Positions 6,778 to 12,629 of a stretch of 12,648 nucleotides of DNA are shown piece after piece. Source of the DNA: Lentisphaeria bacterium UBA1784 (GTDB taxonomy: Bacteria > Verrucomicrobiota > Lentisphaeria > Victivallales > Victivallaceae). The first letter of the stretch is position 1, and every line of letters begins with the position of its first letter. The notes beneath the pieces were generated by a model. That model made no database searches, was not told the origin of the DNA, and was given only the letters and a program-made list of their open reading frames with translations. The stretch is from positions 1 through 12,648 of the forward strand of contig DCGG01000120.1 of assembly GCA_002315455.1 (NCBI GenBank), read 5' to 3'. The position numbers and the translations under genes were made by a program.

Positions 6778-7433
6778 GATTCTGACTCCTTCTTTTCAAT
6801 TTGCCGGTGCATGGATGATATAACGTTAACGATACATAATACGACGATCACGTTCAACAGAAGCAGGATTCCGAGCAGGATGATCGAAGTGATCAGGAAA
6901 CGGATCAGGACCATCCGCTGATTGTGCAGCACCGTTCCGGTCTGATTCGCGTTGTTGAGGAAGCGAGCGATCCGGGCCATTTTCTGTTCCATTTCCACGG
7001 CGGGCCCCTTCCGGAATTTCTCCACCATGACCACGGCCCTGTCCAGCGCTTCCTCCGCTCTGGGGCGGGTTTGGTCGCGGAATTGCTTCGAAGTATCCAG
7101 CCATTGATCCAGAGGGGAAAATCCGACGACGCTGATCCCTGCGGCAGAGACCATGAAATCAGCGGGACCGCGCAGTTCCCGGACCAGTTCCCGGGAAGCG
7201 GAGAGCGCCTCGCTCAATGCCGGAACGACCTCGCGGTTCAAGGCTCTCATATCCACAAGAAGCGTGGAAAAAGAGGTGAGGCTGTCGGGCAGATCGGAAA
7301 ACGTCTGCTCCATTCCGGGATCGGTTCCGATCTTCCAAAGCAGCAGGCTCAACGGGACCAGTACTGCGATCAATGCGAAAGCCGGGATCGCCATGGTGAT
7401 CCAAACAAGATGACTGAGGTGCAAGGATTTCAT
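6774..7433 (-). CDS. Unknown two-TM protein with helical extracytoplasmic domain
   Basis: I do not recognise a family. The 219 residues start with a strong membrane helix (about 9-33), followed by about 140 residues rich in predicted helix (LLVDMRALNREVVPALSEAL, RELVRELRG, RAEEALDRAVVMVEKF, EMEQKMARIARFLNNAN). A second membrane helix (about 175-206) and a short charged tail (KKESES) complete it. This topology resembles the sensor half of a chemoreceptor or histidine kinase (four-helix bundle between two TMs), but no HAMP, kinase or signalling domain follows. It is the first gene of the operon with the SIMPL and LarE genes, stop and start overlapping by 4 bases. The ATG at 7433 has no visible Shine-Dalgarno although the promoter is good. 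Confidence 0.72.
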   Translation of the reverse strand: MKSLHLSHLVWITMAIPAFALIAVLVPLSLLLWKIGTDPGMEQTFSDLPDSLTSFSTLLVDMRALNREVVPALSEALSASRELVRELRGPADFMVSAAGISVVGFSPLDQWLDTSKQFRDQTRPRAEEALDRAVVMVEKFRKGPAVEMEQKMARIARFLNNANQTGTVLHNQRMVLIRFLITSIILLGILLLLNVIVVLCIVNVISSMHRQIEKKESES

Positions 7434-7469
7434 GGTCAGGAAAGTTTTGAAACAGTAAGTTAGTGTTAT

Positions 7470-7498
7470 AGTATATACCTTCTCCGGGACAAATACAA
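7470..7498 (-). promoter_or_regulatory. Sigma-70-type promoter for the two-TM/SIMPL/larE operon
   Basis: Read leftward, TTGTAT (7498-7493), a 17-base spacer and TATACT (7475-7470). The start is expected near 7463, leaving a leader of only about 30 bases that lacks a G-rich ribosome site. Confidence 0.75.
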
Positions 7499-7572
7499 GG
7501 GTAGTTCAACAAAAAAAGAGTTCCGGAGCATCGACAAGATGACGATTCTTTTTCCCGCATCGTTGGGCAAAA

Positions 7573-7613
7573 TGTCACGATCAGCAAAAAAAAGCGAGAC
7601 AGAGTGTCACAAT
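7573..7613. repeat. Pair of TGTCAC direct repeats between divergent promoters
   Basis: TGTCACGAT (7573-7581) and TGTCACAAT (7605-7613) repeat in the same orientation 32 bases apart, about three helical turns. They lie between the leftward operon promoter and the rightward promoter at 7659. They could be two sites for one regulator; the match may also be chance. Confidence 0.3.
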
Positions 7614-7625
7614 TACAGCCTCCCT

Positions 7626-7686
7626 GAAAAAAAATTCAAAAATTTTTCGTAAAACTGCTTGCAATTGCATCTGCAGGGTGTATATT
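7626..7686 (+). promoter_or_regulatory. Strong promoter with A/T-rich UP element for the 80-residue protein gene
   Basis: The core is TTGCAA (7659-7664), 16 bases, TATATT (7681-7686); the start is expected near 7692. Directly upstream, 7626-7648 is nearly pure A/T with AAAAATTTTTC at 7638-7648, where an UP element would lie. The leader is about 108 bases and contains a lone TTGACA (7724-7729) without a -10 partner. The rest of the 366-base gap 7434-7799 holds the divergent promoter and the TGTCAC repeats described separately. Confidence 0.72.
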
Positions 7687-7799
7687 CATCCACGTTGAAG
7701 GACGAAAGCAGGCTGCAAAACAATTGACAGACAGCCGGGCTTCCGGTGTTGCGCAGGCCAAAATGCGAAACACAAAAAAACAAAAAAGGAATTTGAAAA

Positions 7800-8042
7800 A
7801 TGGCTGACAAGAAAGAAATCTTCGCGGACGGAATGGGACAGATCCACTTCGCTGGCAACATGGTGCGTTTTGACTTCGTGACCCTGCAGCCCGAAGAAGA
7901 CGGCAAGGCTCCCACCCCCCAGTCCAACTTCCGGGTCATCATGCCCCCCCAGGGCTTCCTGAACGCGTTCAACTCCATGCAGCAGCTGATCGACAAGCTC
8001 GTCGAGGCCGGTGTGCTCCAGAAGAACGAGAACAAGAAGTAA
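7800..8042 (+). CDS. Small conserved-looking protein, unknown function (possibly DUF3467-like)
   Basis: The 80-residue soluble protein has a hydrophobic N-terminal strand pair (GQIHFAGNMVRFDFVTLQP), an acidic linker (EEDGKAPTPQ), the block FRVIMPPQGFLNAFNSMQQL and a C-terminal helix LIDKLVEAGVLQKNENKK. The order, a strand pair with FDF then R-V/I-MPP then a helix, recalls the DUF3467 family of small proteins, but the match is weak and made from memory. Codon use is strongly biased toward CTG, ATC, GTC, AAG and AAC, which with the strong promoter and AAAAAAGGA ribosome site (9 bases before ATG 7800) suggests high expression. It is followed by a stable hairpin. No partner gene is adjacent; it is probably transcribed alone or with the downstream untranslated region. 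Confidence 0.85.
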   Translation: MADKKEIFADGMGQIHFAGNMVRFDFVTLQPEEDGKAPTPQSNFRVIMPPQGFLNAFNSMQQLIDKLVEAGVLQKNENKK

Positions 8043-8062
8043 TCGTTTTCTGAACGGATAAT

Positions 8063-8117
8063 GATCCTTCCCATCTCCGGCGACGGGGATGGGAAGATCG
8101 GTCAAGAAAGTTTTTTT
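8063..8117 (+). terminator. Long hairpin plus T-run after the 80-residue protein gene
   Basis: The arm 8063-8079 (starting GATCCTTCCC) pairs with 8084-8099 (CGGGGATGGGAAGATC) with one bulged C and one G-U, around loop GCGA. Seven T follow at 8111-8117, but 11 bases after the stem, farther than in a textbook terminator. It could be an imperfect terminator or a 3' end stabiliser. Confidence 0.6.
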
Positions 8118-8601
8118 GTGATGGGCTCGTTTTTCTCTATCTGTTGCTGCGAGGAGCGGACGAATTGGCTGTTCGATGACAGTCGGTTCGACCTTGCCTT
8201 GGCCTGCGCAGTCGCACCTGCGGCGGCGGAGACGGAAGCGACGATGTTCGTCATACCGATGGGTCTCGGAGCAACGGGATTCTTCTGTTCGGTTCGCGCC
8301 GGACTGGAGAGTTTTTCCGATCGGATCCTGAGTGCCGCAGCGGATTTCTGCTGCAGTATTGTAAGTTCCATATTCCAGGCGATCCACTATGTGGAACGGA
8401 AAGTCCGTCCGGTCTTCCGGGGGATTTTCGTGAAGGCGCTTGCTCCGCAGGATTGCTATGGCCGCACCCCTCTGGGTTGGCGGCTATGAGCCCAAGAGGG
8501 ATCCACATCCCTCGTAGAGGTTCTCACGCTGATTTTACCGATGAATCGTTGATCAGTCTTTGAAAAAAGTCCGGTGCATTTGTTGCATGCGGATTTTTTT
8601 T
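8118..8601 (+). ncRNA. Unassigned structured region, candidate non-coding RNA or long 3' UTR
   Basis: The stretch from the T-run at 8117 to the promoter at 8648 has no convincing protein gene. Its right half holds clear hairpins. GTTCCATAT (8365-8373) pairs with ATGTGGAAC (8389-8397). ATGGCCGC+ACCC (8458-8469) pairs with GGGT+GCGGCTAT (8474-8487) with a 2-base bulge. GAGGGAT (8496-8502) pairs with ATCCCTC (8507-8513). A terminator ends the region at 8601. A weaker GACGA/TCGTC hairpin is at 8240-8252. A possible start is CATATT (8369-8374) or TATCTG (8138-8143) with TTGTGA 16 bases upstream, neither strong. tmRNA, RNase P, SRP and 6S hallmarks were sought and not found. A 123-residue Cys-rich ORF (8121-8489) covers part of it but lacks a ribosome site. 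The RNA call is inference; true ends are unknown. Confidence 0.3.
8563..8601 (+). terminator. Rho-independent terminator in the gene-free region
   Basis: AAAAAA (8563-8568) precedes a stem CCGGTGCA (8571-8578) pairing with TGCAT and CGG (8584-8592, one bulged G) around TTTGT. One A and then eight T follow (8594-8601). It must end a rightward transcript that starts upstream, because the next promoter begins 47 bases later. The A-tract would also let it act leftward. Confidence 0.75.
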
Positions 8602-8647
8602 GCACTTTTCTGATTTTCCTCTCCAGAACAAAACATTTTTGTATTAA

Positions 8648-8676
8648 TTGCAAAACAAAAAGAGCAGTGCTATATT
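8648..8676 (+). promoter_or_regulatory. Sigma-70-type promoter of the DUF5107/DUF4832/GNAT operon
   Basis: TTGCAA (8648-8653), 17-base spacer, TATATT (8671-8676). The start is expected near 8683. The -10 box lies inside the inverted repeat at 8665-8692. Confidence 0.78.
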
Positions 8677-8692
8677 ACCTTTGATAACACTG
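8665..8692. promoter_or_regulatory. Inverted-repeat operator covering the operon -10 box and start
   Basis: CAGTGCTAT (8665-8673) and ATAACACTG (8684-8692) are inverted copies with one mismatch in nine, separated by 10 bases (centre spacing 19). The site spans -18 to about +10, the classical place for a repressor that blocks polymerase. No regulator gene is in the window. Confidence 0.6.
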
Positions 8693-8720
8693 ACAAAAAT
8701 ATCGAGAAAAGCAAAAAATC

Positions 8721-9425
8721 GTGACCGACATGAGGATCGAACCTTTTTCGGTTTCTGCCCGGAAGATCGGTGCGGACTCGCAGTTCCCCAATCTGCAGGT
8801 GTCCCACGATGGCGAGCCCCTCACGAAACTGGACGAGGACGACGAACTATTCATCGGCTATGAAATGTTTCAGGATTTCCTGCCCTACGCCCGGCAGGAT
8901 TCCTACGATGACCCGGAAGAACCGCTGAAATTTCAGTCCGTGGTGCTGGAGAACGAATTTCTGAAGGCGGTCTTTCTGCCGGAACTGGGCGGGCGCCTCT
9001 GGTCCCTTTACGACAAGGAACACCACCGGGACCTAATCCTTGCCAACACCCGGCTTCTCCCCTGCCGATCCCGCCTTTGCAAAAGAGGTTCTCAAGACGC
9101 TGGACGCGTTGGGCGAATATGAAAAGATGCTGAAATTTTACAACATACTCCCGGAAGATGTGTCGCAGCGTCCGCTGATTCAGATGCTTCTCTCCTCCGC
9201 ATTGGCGCACACCGGAGCGCTGGATCCCGCGAAAAAAATACTGCTTCAGATCTGCAGGGAGGAGATCCCGGACATCCGGGAGGGGGAAAACTCCATCTCG
9301 CAACTCTACACCTTCATCAAGACGGAACAGGCGAGACTCCGGGGAGAAACCCTGCTTCCGGAAGATGTCGCGGTCCCGTTCTTGATGGACCTCCGGATGA
9401 ACGCCGGTGTAAAAAAAAAATCTGA
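8721..9425 (+). pseudogene. DUF5107/TPR protein remnant with large internal deletion and frameshift
   Basis: The first frame starts at GTG 8721 (or ATG 8730, neither with a clear ribosome site). It gives about 109 residues that match the N-terminus of DUF5107 proteins, ending in VVLENEFLKAVFLPELGGRL then SLYDKEHHRDLILAN. At about 9045 it runs into an unrelated tail and stops at 9122. In the +1 frame from about 9049 the C-terminal part of the same protein type appears: helical TPR-like sequence (FAKEVLKTLDALGEYEKMLKF, LIQMLLSSALAHTGALDPAKK) and IREGENSISQLYTF. Intact relatives are about 1,000 residues or more, so most of the middle, including the rest of the mutarotase-like domain, is missing. 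The C-terminal frame stays open through A10 (9411-9420); one more A would stop it at TGA 9423-9425. It leads an operon of probable carbohydrate function. A misassembly is the main alternative. Confidence 0.78.
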
Positions 9426-9449
9426 CGAAACCAAACAAGAGGCATTGAC

Positions 9450-10991
9450 ATGCAGATCAATTTTCGCGGGCTCCGTCCCGATGACATCCACGGCAGGCGG
9501 GGACTCCGCAATCCGGAACGGGGATTCCGGACGGAGATGTATTTCAGTTGTATCCCCGGGGAGATCGCCGGGACCTGCTCCTGTCATTCCAAACGGAACA
9601 AGCTGGATGGCCGGGAGCAGAAACCAACCTTCCAGAACATCGAGATCCCGGGCATCCCCCACCTGATCCGGGGAAACCGGCTGGATGCCATCGAGTTCAG
9701 CCACGCTCAATGGCAGGACGAGCTGGACTTTCTCGCCTACGACGGCGTCTCCGTCATGCAGAGCTACTGCTTCCTGATGAAATACGATGACGGCAGACCG
9801 CTTCCGCCGGAGAAACTGCAGGATATTGAGTCCTTTTTCCTGAAACTCCGGGAGGCAGGTGCCAAGGCGTTGCTCCGTTTTGCCTACGAACTCTCCCCTT
9901 CCCTCTGCGGTCCCACGGGCAAAACCATTCTCGCCCACTTGGAACAACTGTGCCCCCTGCTCCGGAAATACGCGGACGTGATCTACGTCCTGCAGTGCGG
10001 ATTCATCGGGAAGTTCGGGGAGTGGCACAACAGCTTCCACTTTCTGCAGGACGATGTGGAATTCCACAGGGAACTGCTGGACGCGGTCCTCGAAGCCCTT
10101 CCCCCCACCCGCAAAACCATGCTCCGCTGCCCGAAATACAAGATGGCGCTGTACGGCGACGCCCCCGTCACCGAGGAAATTGCCTTCTCCGGTGCGCCCG
10201 CCGGACGGATCGGGCACTTCAACGACGGCTTCATGGCGGGCCAGTGGCACGGCGGCACCTTCCGCCTCAAAGAACAGCAGGCAGAGGAGCGCTATCTGGA
10301 GCAGGAGAGCCGTTTCGTCCCCATGGACGGCGAACTTTTCTGGCGGGACCTCAACGGTTTGGCAGTCCCGGCAGATGCGCTGGTCAACTTCGCCCGCTGG
10401 CACTACGACACCTTCGGCATGGTCCACAGCCACAGCCTCTTCGAGCAGGACCGCTACTCCATGGACCTCTGGAAGGAGATCCCGGTGGACCCCCTGTTCC
10501 TGAAGTCCAACCGTCTTGAGTACGATCCAGACTACTTCACCGGGGCCTCCGGAAAGCACGTCTGGCGCAGTTACTACGAATACATCCGGGATCACCTCGG
10601 CTACCGGCTGAAGCTGGAACGGGCCATCCTTCCCGACGAGATCCGTCCTGGCGGGGAGTTCGCCGCGTCGGTGGAACTGACCAACTACGGATTCTCCGCG
10701 CCGGCCAATCCCCGGCCGATCCGGCTGGTCCTCGCTGGAAAGGAGCGGACGGTACAGTTGGAGTTCCCCTGCGACGTGCGGCGGTGGTACGGCGGCGGAA
10801 TGCGGCAGAAGCTGGAGGTCCGGATCACGCTTCCGGCGGACCTGCCCGCGGGAGAATACCGGGCGGGACTGTGGCTCCCGGATGCCGCAGAAACGATTTC
10901 CGCGCGTCCTGAGTACGCCATTCGCTGTGCCAATGCGCTGGATTTTGAAAACGGCGTCAACTGGTTCGGTGCCGCCATCGTCTGCCGCTGA
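9450..10991 (+). CDS. DUF4874/DUF4832 protein, putative glycoside-hydrolase-like enzyme
   Basis: The 513 residues fit the two-domain DUF4874-DUF4832 pair. The first part has LRNPERGFRTEMYFS (19-33), YDGVSVMQSYCFL (97-109), ALLRFAYELSP (140-150) and VLQCGFIGKFGEWHNSFHF (180-198). The second begins near RKTMLRCPKYK (221-231) and contains GRIGHFNDGFM (252-262), then a C-terminal beta-rich part with ELTNYGFSAPANPRPI (409-424). The first half looks like a TIM barrel with Glu191 at a strand end, and MDGELFW (292-298) offers a second acid; a glycosidase role is suggested, not shown. No signal peptide is seen, so it is probably cytoplasmic. AGAGG lies 7 bases before the ATG. It follows the DUF5107 remnant and precedes the GNAT gene by 14 bases, all under one promoter. 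Confidence 0.86.
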   Translation: MQINFRGLRPDDIHGRRGLRNPERGFRTEMYFSCIPGEIAGTCSCHSKRNKLDGREQKPTFQNIEIPGIPHLIRGNRLDAIEFSHAQWQDELDFLAYDGVSVMQSYCFLMKYDDGRPLPPEKLQDIESFFLKLREAGAKALLRFAYELSPSLCGPTGKTILAHLEQLCPLLRKYADVIYVLQCGFIGKFGEWHNSFHFLQDDVEFHRELLDAVLEALPPTRKTMLRCPKYKMALYGDAPVTEEIAFSGAPAGRIGHFNDGFMAGQWHGGTFRLKEQQAEERYLEQESRFVPMDGELFWRDLNGLAVPADALVNFARWHYDTFGMVHSHSLFEQDRYSMDLWKEIPVDPLFLKSNRLEYDPDYFTGASGKHVWRSYYEYIRDHLGYRLKLERAILPDEIRPGGEFAASVELTNYGFSAPANPRPIRLVLAGKERTVQLEFPCDVRRWYGGGMRQKLEVRITLPADLPAGEYRAGLWLPDAAETISARPEYAIRCANALDFENGVNWFGAAIVCR

Positions 10992-11005
10992 GGGGAGAAG
11001 TGCCA

Positions 11006-12025
11006 GTGCTTGAGATTCTTTCGGAAAAGAAACTCCCCTCCGGAGAACGGCTGACCGTCTCCCGGCTCTCTCTGCCGGATGAACACGTCCCGGAGCGAAT
11101 CGTCCGCTATCTCATGGCATCCCTCGGGTACGACAAATGGTGGAGCGCAGTGTCGGACCTCGCCTACTGGCGGCTCTACTTCCGCAGGGTGTTCGCGGGG
11201 GAAGGCGCGCAGGATCGGCTCTATCTCGCCGAAGTTAACGGCGCCTTCGCCGGACGGATCTGGGCGGCGTGGTCCCCCCGTTCCGGATACGGCAACTTCG
11301 GTAACGTTTTCACCGAACCGGAGTTCCGCCGCCGGGGCATCATGAATGAACTGCTGACTCCATGCGTTGAGGATTTTGCCTCCTCCGGGGCGAAAACGTT
11401 CTGTTGCGCCACGGGCAATCCGGTGGCCGCCGCCGCCTACCGGAAGCAAGGATTTCAGATGATCTGGTGCGGAGAGACCGGCCCCATGTGCTGGATCGAC
11501 CCCGCCGTCGCAAAAAACTTTCAGGAGCTGGAGGAGAGATGCTTCGACGGGACCCCCGTCAGGACCGTCCGGGAGGGATGCATCGAGGATCAGTTCGCCT
11601 GCGACAAGTTTCTCGCCTACACCGCGCCCTTTCGAGACCGGTACAACTACCTCCCCGCCGGGCCGGGATGCGCCGTCAACTGTTATATGAACGCCATGAT
11701 GGAGGCCGCAAACGGTTCCGGCACGGTGCAGGTGGCGGAAAATGCCAACGGCACGGTCACGGGCTATGCCTATGCGCTGAAGGTCTGCCGCCAGAACATC
11801 TTCGATCTGCGCCTCCATCCGGATGCGATCCCCGATACTCCCCGCCTGCTGGATGCGGTCAAGACGGCGTTTCAAGCGAAGTTTCCGGGAGAACCGCTGT
11901 ACTGGCATTGCTCCGGCACGGACTCCTTCCGCCGCGATGCCATGACCGCCGCCGGACTGAAGCCGGAAGCACGCATCCCCGGGGCCGCGGACAACGGCGA
12001 TCTCTATATTTGCCGCATCTGCTGA
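11006..12025 (+). CDS. GNAT-family N-acetyltransferase
   Basis: The N-terminal half has a GNAT fold: strands LYLAEVNGAFAGRIWAAW, then motif A GNVFTEPEFRRRGIMNELL with the acetyl-CoA loop RRRGIM, then CCATGNPVAAAAYRKQGFQ, the typical residue run of motif B (AxxxYxKxGF). The C-terminal half (from about residue 170) is a second, less clear domain, perhaps a degenerate GNAT repeat, ending in YICRIC. Acceptor substrate unknown; in this operon an amino sugar or small molecule would be plausible (inference). The GTG at 11006 is chosen because GGGGAG (10992-10997) lies 8 bases upstream; GTG 11000 would be only 2 bases away. It is 14 bases after the DUF4832 stop, so co-transcribed, and is followed by a terminator. 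Confidence 0.85.
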   Translation: MLEILSEKKLPSGERLTVSRLSLPDEHVPERIVRYLMASLGYDKWWSAVSDLAYWRLYFRRVFAGEGAQDRLYLAEVNGAFAGRIWAAWSPRSGYGNFGNVFTEPEFRRRGIMNELLTPCVEDFASSGAKTFCCATGNPVAAAAYRKQGFQMIWCGETGPMCWIDPAVAKNFQELEERCFDGTPVRTVREGCIEDQFACDKFLAYTAPFRDRYNYLPAGPGCAVNCYMNAMMEAANGSGTVQVAENANGTVTGYAYALKVCRQNIFDLRLHPDAIPDTPRLLDAVKTAFQAKFPGEPLYWHCSGTDSFRRDAMTAAGLKPEARIPGAADNGDLYICRIC

Positions 12026-12106
12026 ATCCCGTTTCCGGTGCCGGTCCGATGACGGAGATCATGAAACGTCATGGACATCGTAAATTGCTCCTGCATTGGG
12101 GGAAAA

Positions 12107-12147
12107 AGAGATTTTAGAACCAAAAAAGGTCTAAATCTCTGTTTTTT
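12107..12147 (+). terminator. Rho-independent terminator of the GNAT operon
   Basis: AGAGATTTTAGAACC (12107-12121) pairs with GGTCTAAATCTCT (12128-12140) with two one-base bulges around an A6 loop. A G and then T6 (12142-12147) follow. It is 82 bases after the stop. Confidence 0.88.
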
Positions 12148-12149
12148 CG

Positions 12150-12209
12150 AAAAATTTTTCATTTTTTTTCAAAAGACGTGTTGACTTCTATCATAACTTG
12201 GCATATACT
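12150..12209 (+). promoter_or_regulatory. Strong promoter with A/T-rich upstream tract for the RRM protein gene
   Basis: TTGACT (12181-12186), 17-base spacer, TATACT (12204-12209); start near 12216. Upstream, 12150-12174 is A/T-rich with AAAAATTTTTC at 12150-12160 and a T8 run, a likely UP element. Confidence 0.8.
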
Positions 12210-12233
12210 TAATCAAGCGCAGGTTTCACCCCT

Positions 12234-12282
12234 CTCCGTTTGAGGACAAATTCTGCACCGATTCGATCCAACGGAGGATCGG
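12234..12282 (+). promoter_or_regulatory. Structured 5' leader of the RRM gene with two competing hairpins
   Basis: CTCCGTT (12234-12240) can pair with AACGGAG (12270-12276). Alternatively CGATCC (12264-12269) can pair with GGATCG (12276-12281). The pairings compete for the AACGGAGG segment. The leader from 12216 to the ATG is about 98 bases. A regulatory switch, for instance by temperature or by the protein itself, is possible but inferred only from base pairing. Confidence 0.35.
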
Positions 12283-12313
12283 ACAACGCAATCTTTTAGA
12301 AAGGGTTTTGAGC

Positions 12314-12583
12314 ATGAACATCTATGTAGGCAATCTGCCCTACGGAACCGACCGTGATGAACTGCGTGAGGCGTTTGCCGTGTACGGAGAAGTCAGTGCG
12401 GCTCGCATCGTCACCGACCGTGAGACCGGACGCTCCAAGGGCTTCGGCTTTGTCGAGATGCCCAACGACGAAGAAGCAAAGAAGGCCATCGAGGCCCTCA
12501 ACGGCAACGAGATCGGCGGACGCAAGGCCGTGGTCAACGAGGCCCGTCCCCGCGAGGAGCGTCCCCGGGAAAAGCGCTGGTAA
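12314..12583 (+). CDS. RRM-domain RNA-binding protein
   Basis: The 89-residue protein is one RNA recognition motif: RNP2 is IYVGNLPYG (3-11), RNP1 is KGFGFVEM (42-49), and the fold ends in ALNGNEIGGRKAVVNEA. A short Arg/Glu-rich tail (RPREERPREKRW) follows. Such short RRM proteins bind single-stranded RNA and in cyanobacteria are often cold-induced; the role in this lineage is not known. The ATG at 12314 has AAAGGG 8 bases upstream; the TTG two codons earlier is too close to it. Codon use is strongly biased, consistent with high expression. It is monocistronic with its own promoter, leader and terminator. Confidence 0.95.
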   Translation: MNIYVGNLPYGTDRDELREAFAVYGEVSAARIVTDRETGRSKGFGFVEMPNDEEAKKAIEALNGNEIGGRKAVVNEARPREERPREKRW

Positions 12584-12601
12584 TTCAGTTTGCTTCTGCA
12601 G

Positions 12602-12629
12602 GCGGCTGTCACACGACAGCCGCTTTTTT
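12602..12629 (+). terminator. Rho-independent terminator of the RRM gene
   Basis: GCGGCTGTC (12602-12610) pairs perfectly with GACAGCCGC (12615-12623) around ACAC, followed by T6 (12624-12629). It is 18 bases after the stop codon. Confidence 0.95.

Noticed and set aside
7724..7729. TTGACA as -35 box of a second promoter for the small gene
   Set aside because: No -10-like sequence 16-18 bases downstream.
8165..8195. tRNA-like GGTTCGA sequence
   Set aside because: No flanking 5-bp T-stem, no anticodon arm or acceptor stem around it.
8102..8371. Leftward 89-codon frame in the gene-free region
   Set aside because: Polar low-complexity sequence, no ribosome site, no promoter with the local TATAYT form upstream, and no family resemblance.
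8061..8489. Open frame of 142 codons (123 from ATG 8121) in the gene-free region
   Set aside because: No ribosome site at either ATG, the first ATG lies inside the hairpin after the small gene, very Cys-rich composition and no recognisable family. G-rich first codon positions and moderate GC at third positions keep it from being fully excluded.
8395..8720. RNase P RNA, suggested by GGAAAGTCC at 8398-8406
   Set aside because: None of the other conserved RNase P segments (GGTAAGAGC-like, ACAGAA near the 3' end) follows at the right distance; the 9-mer is probably chance.
9306..10595. Long leftward frame antisense to the DUF4832 gene
   Set aside because: Shadow of a GC-rich coding strand; the plus strand has clear family motifs and a ribosome site.
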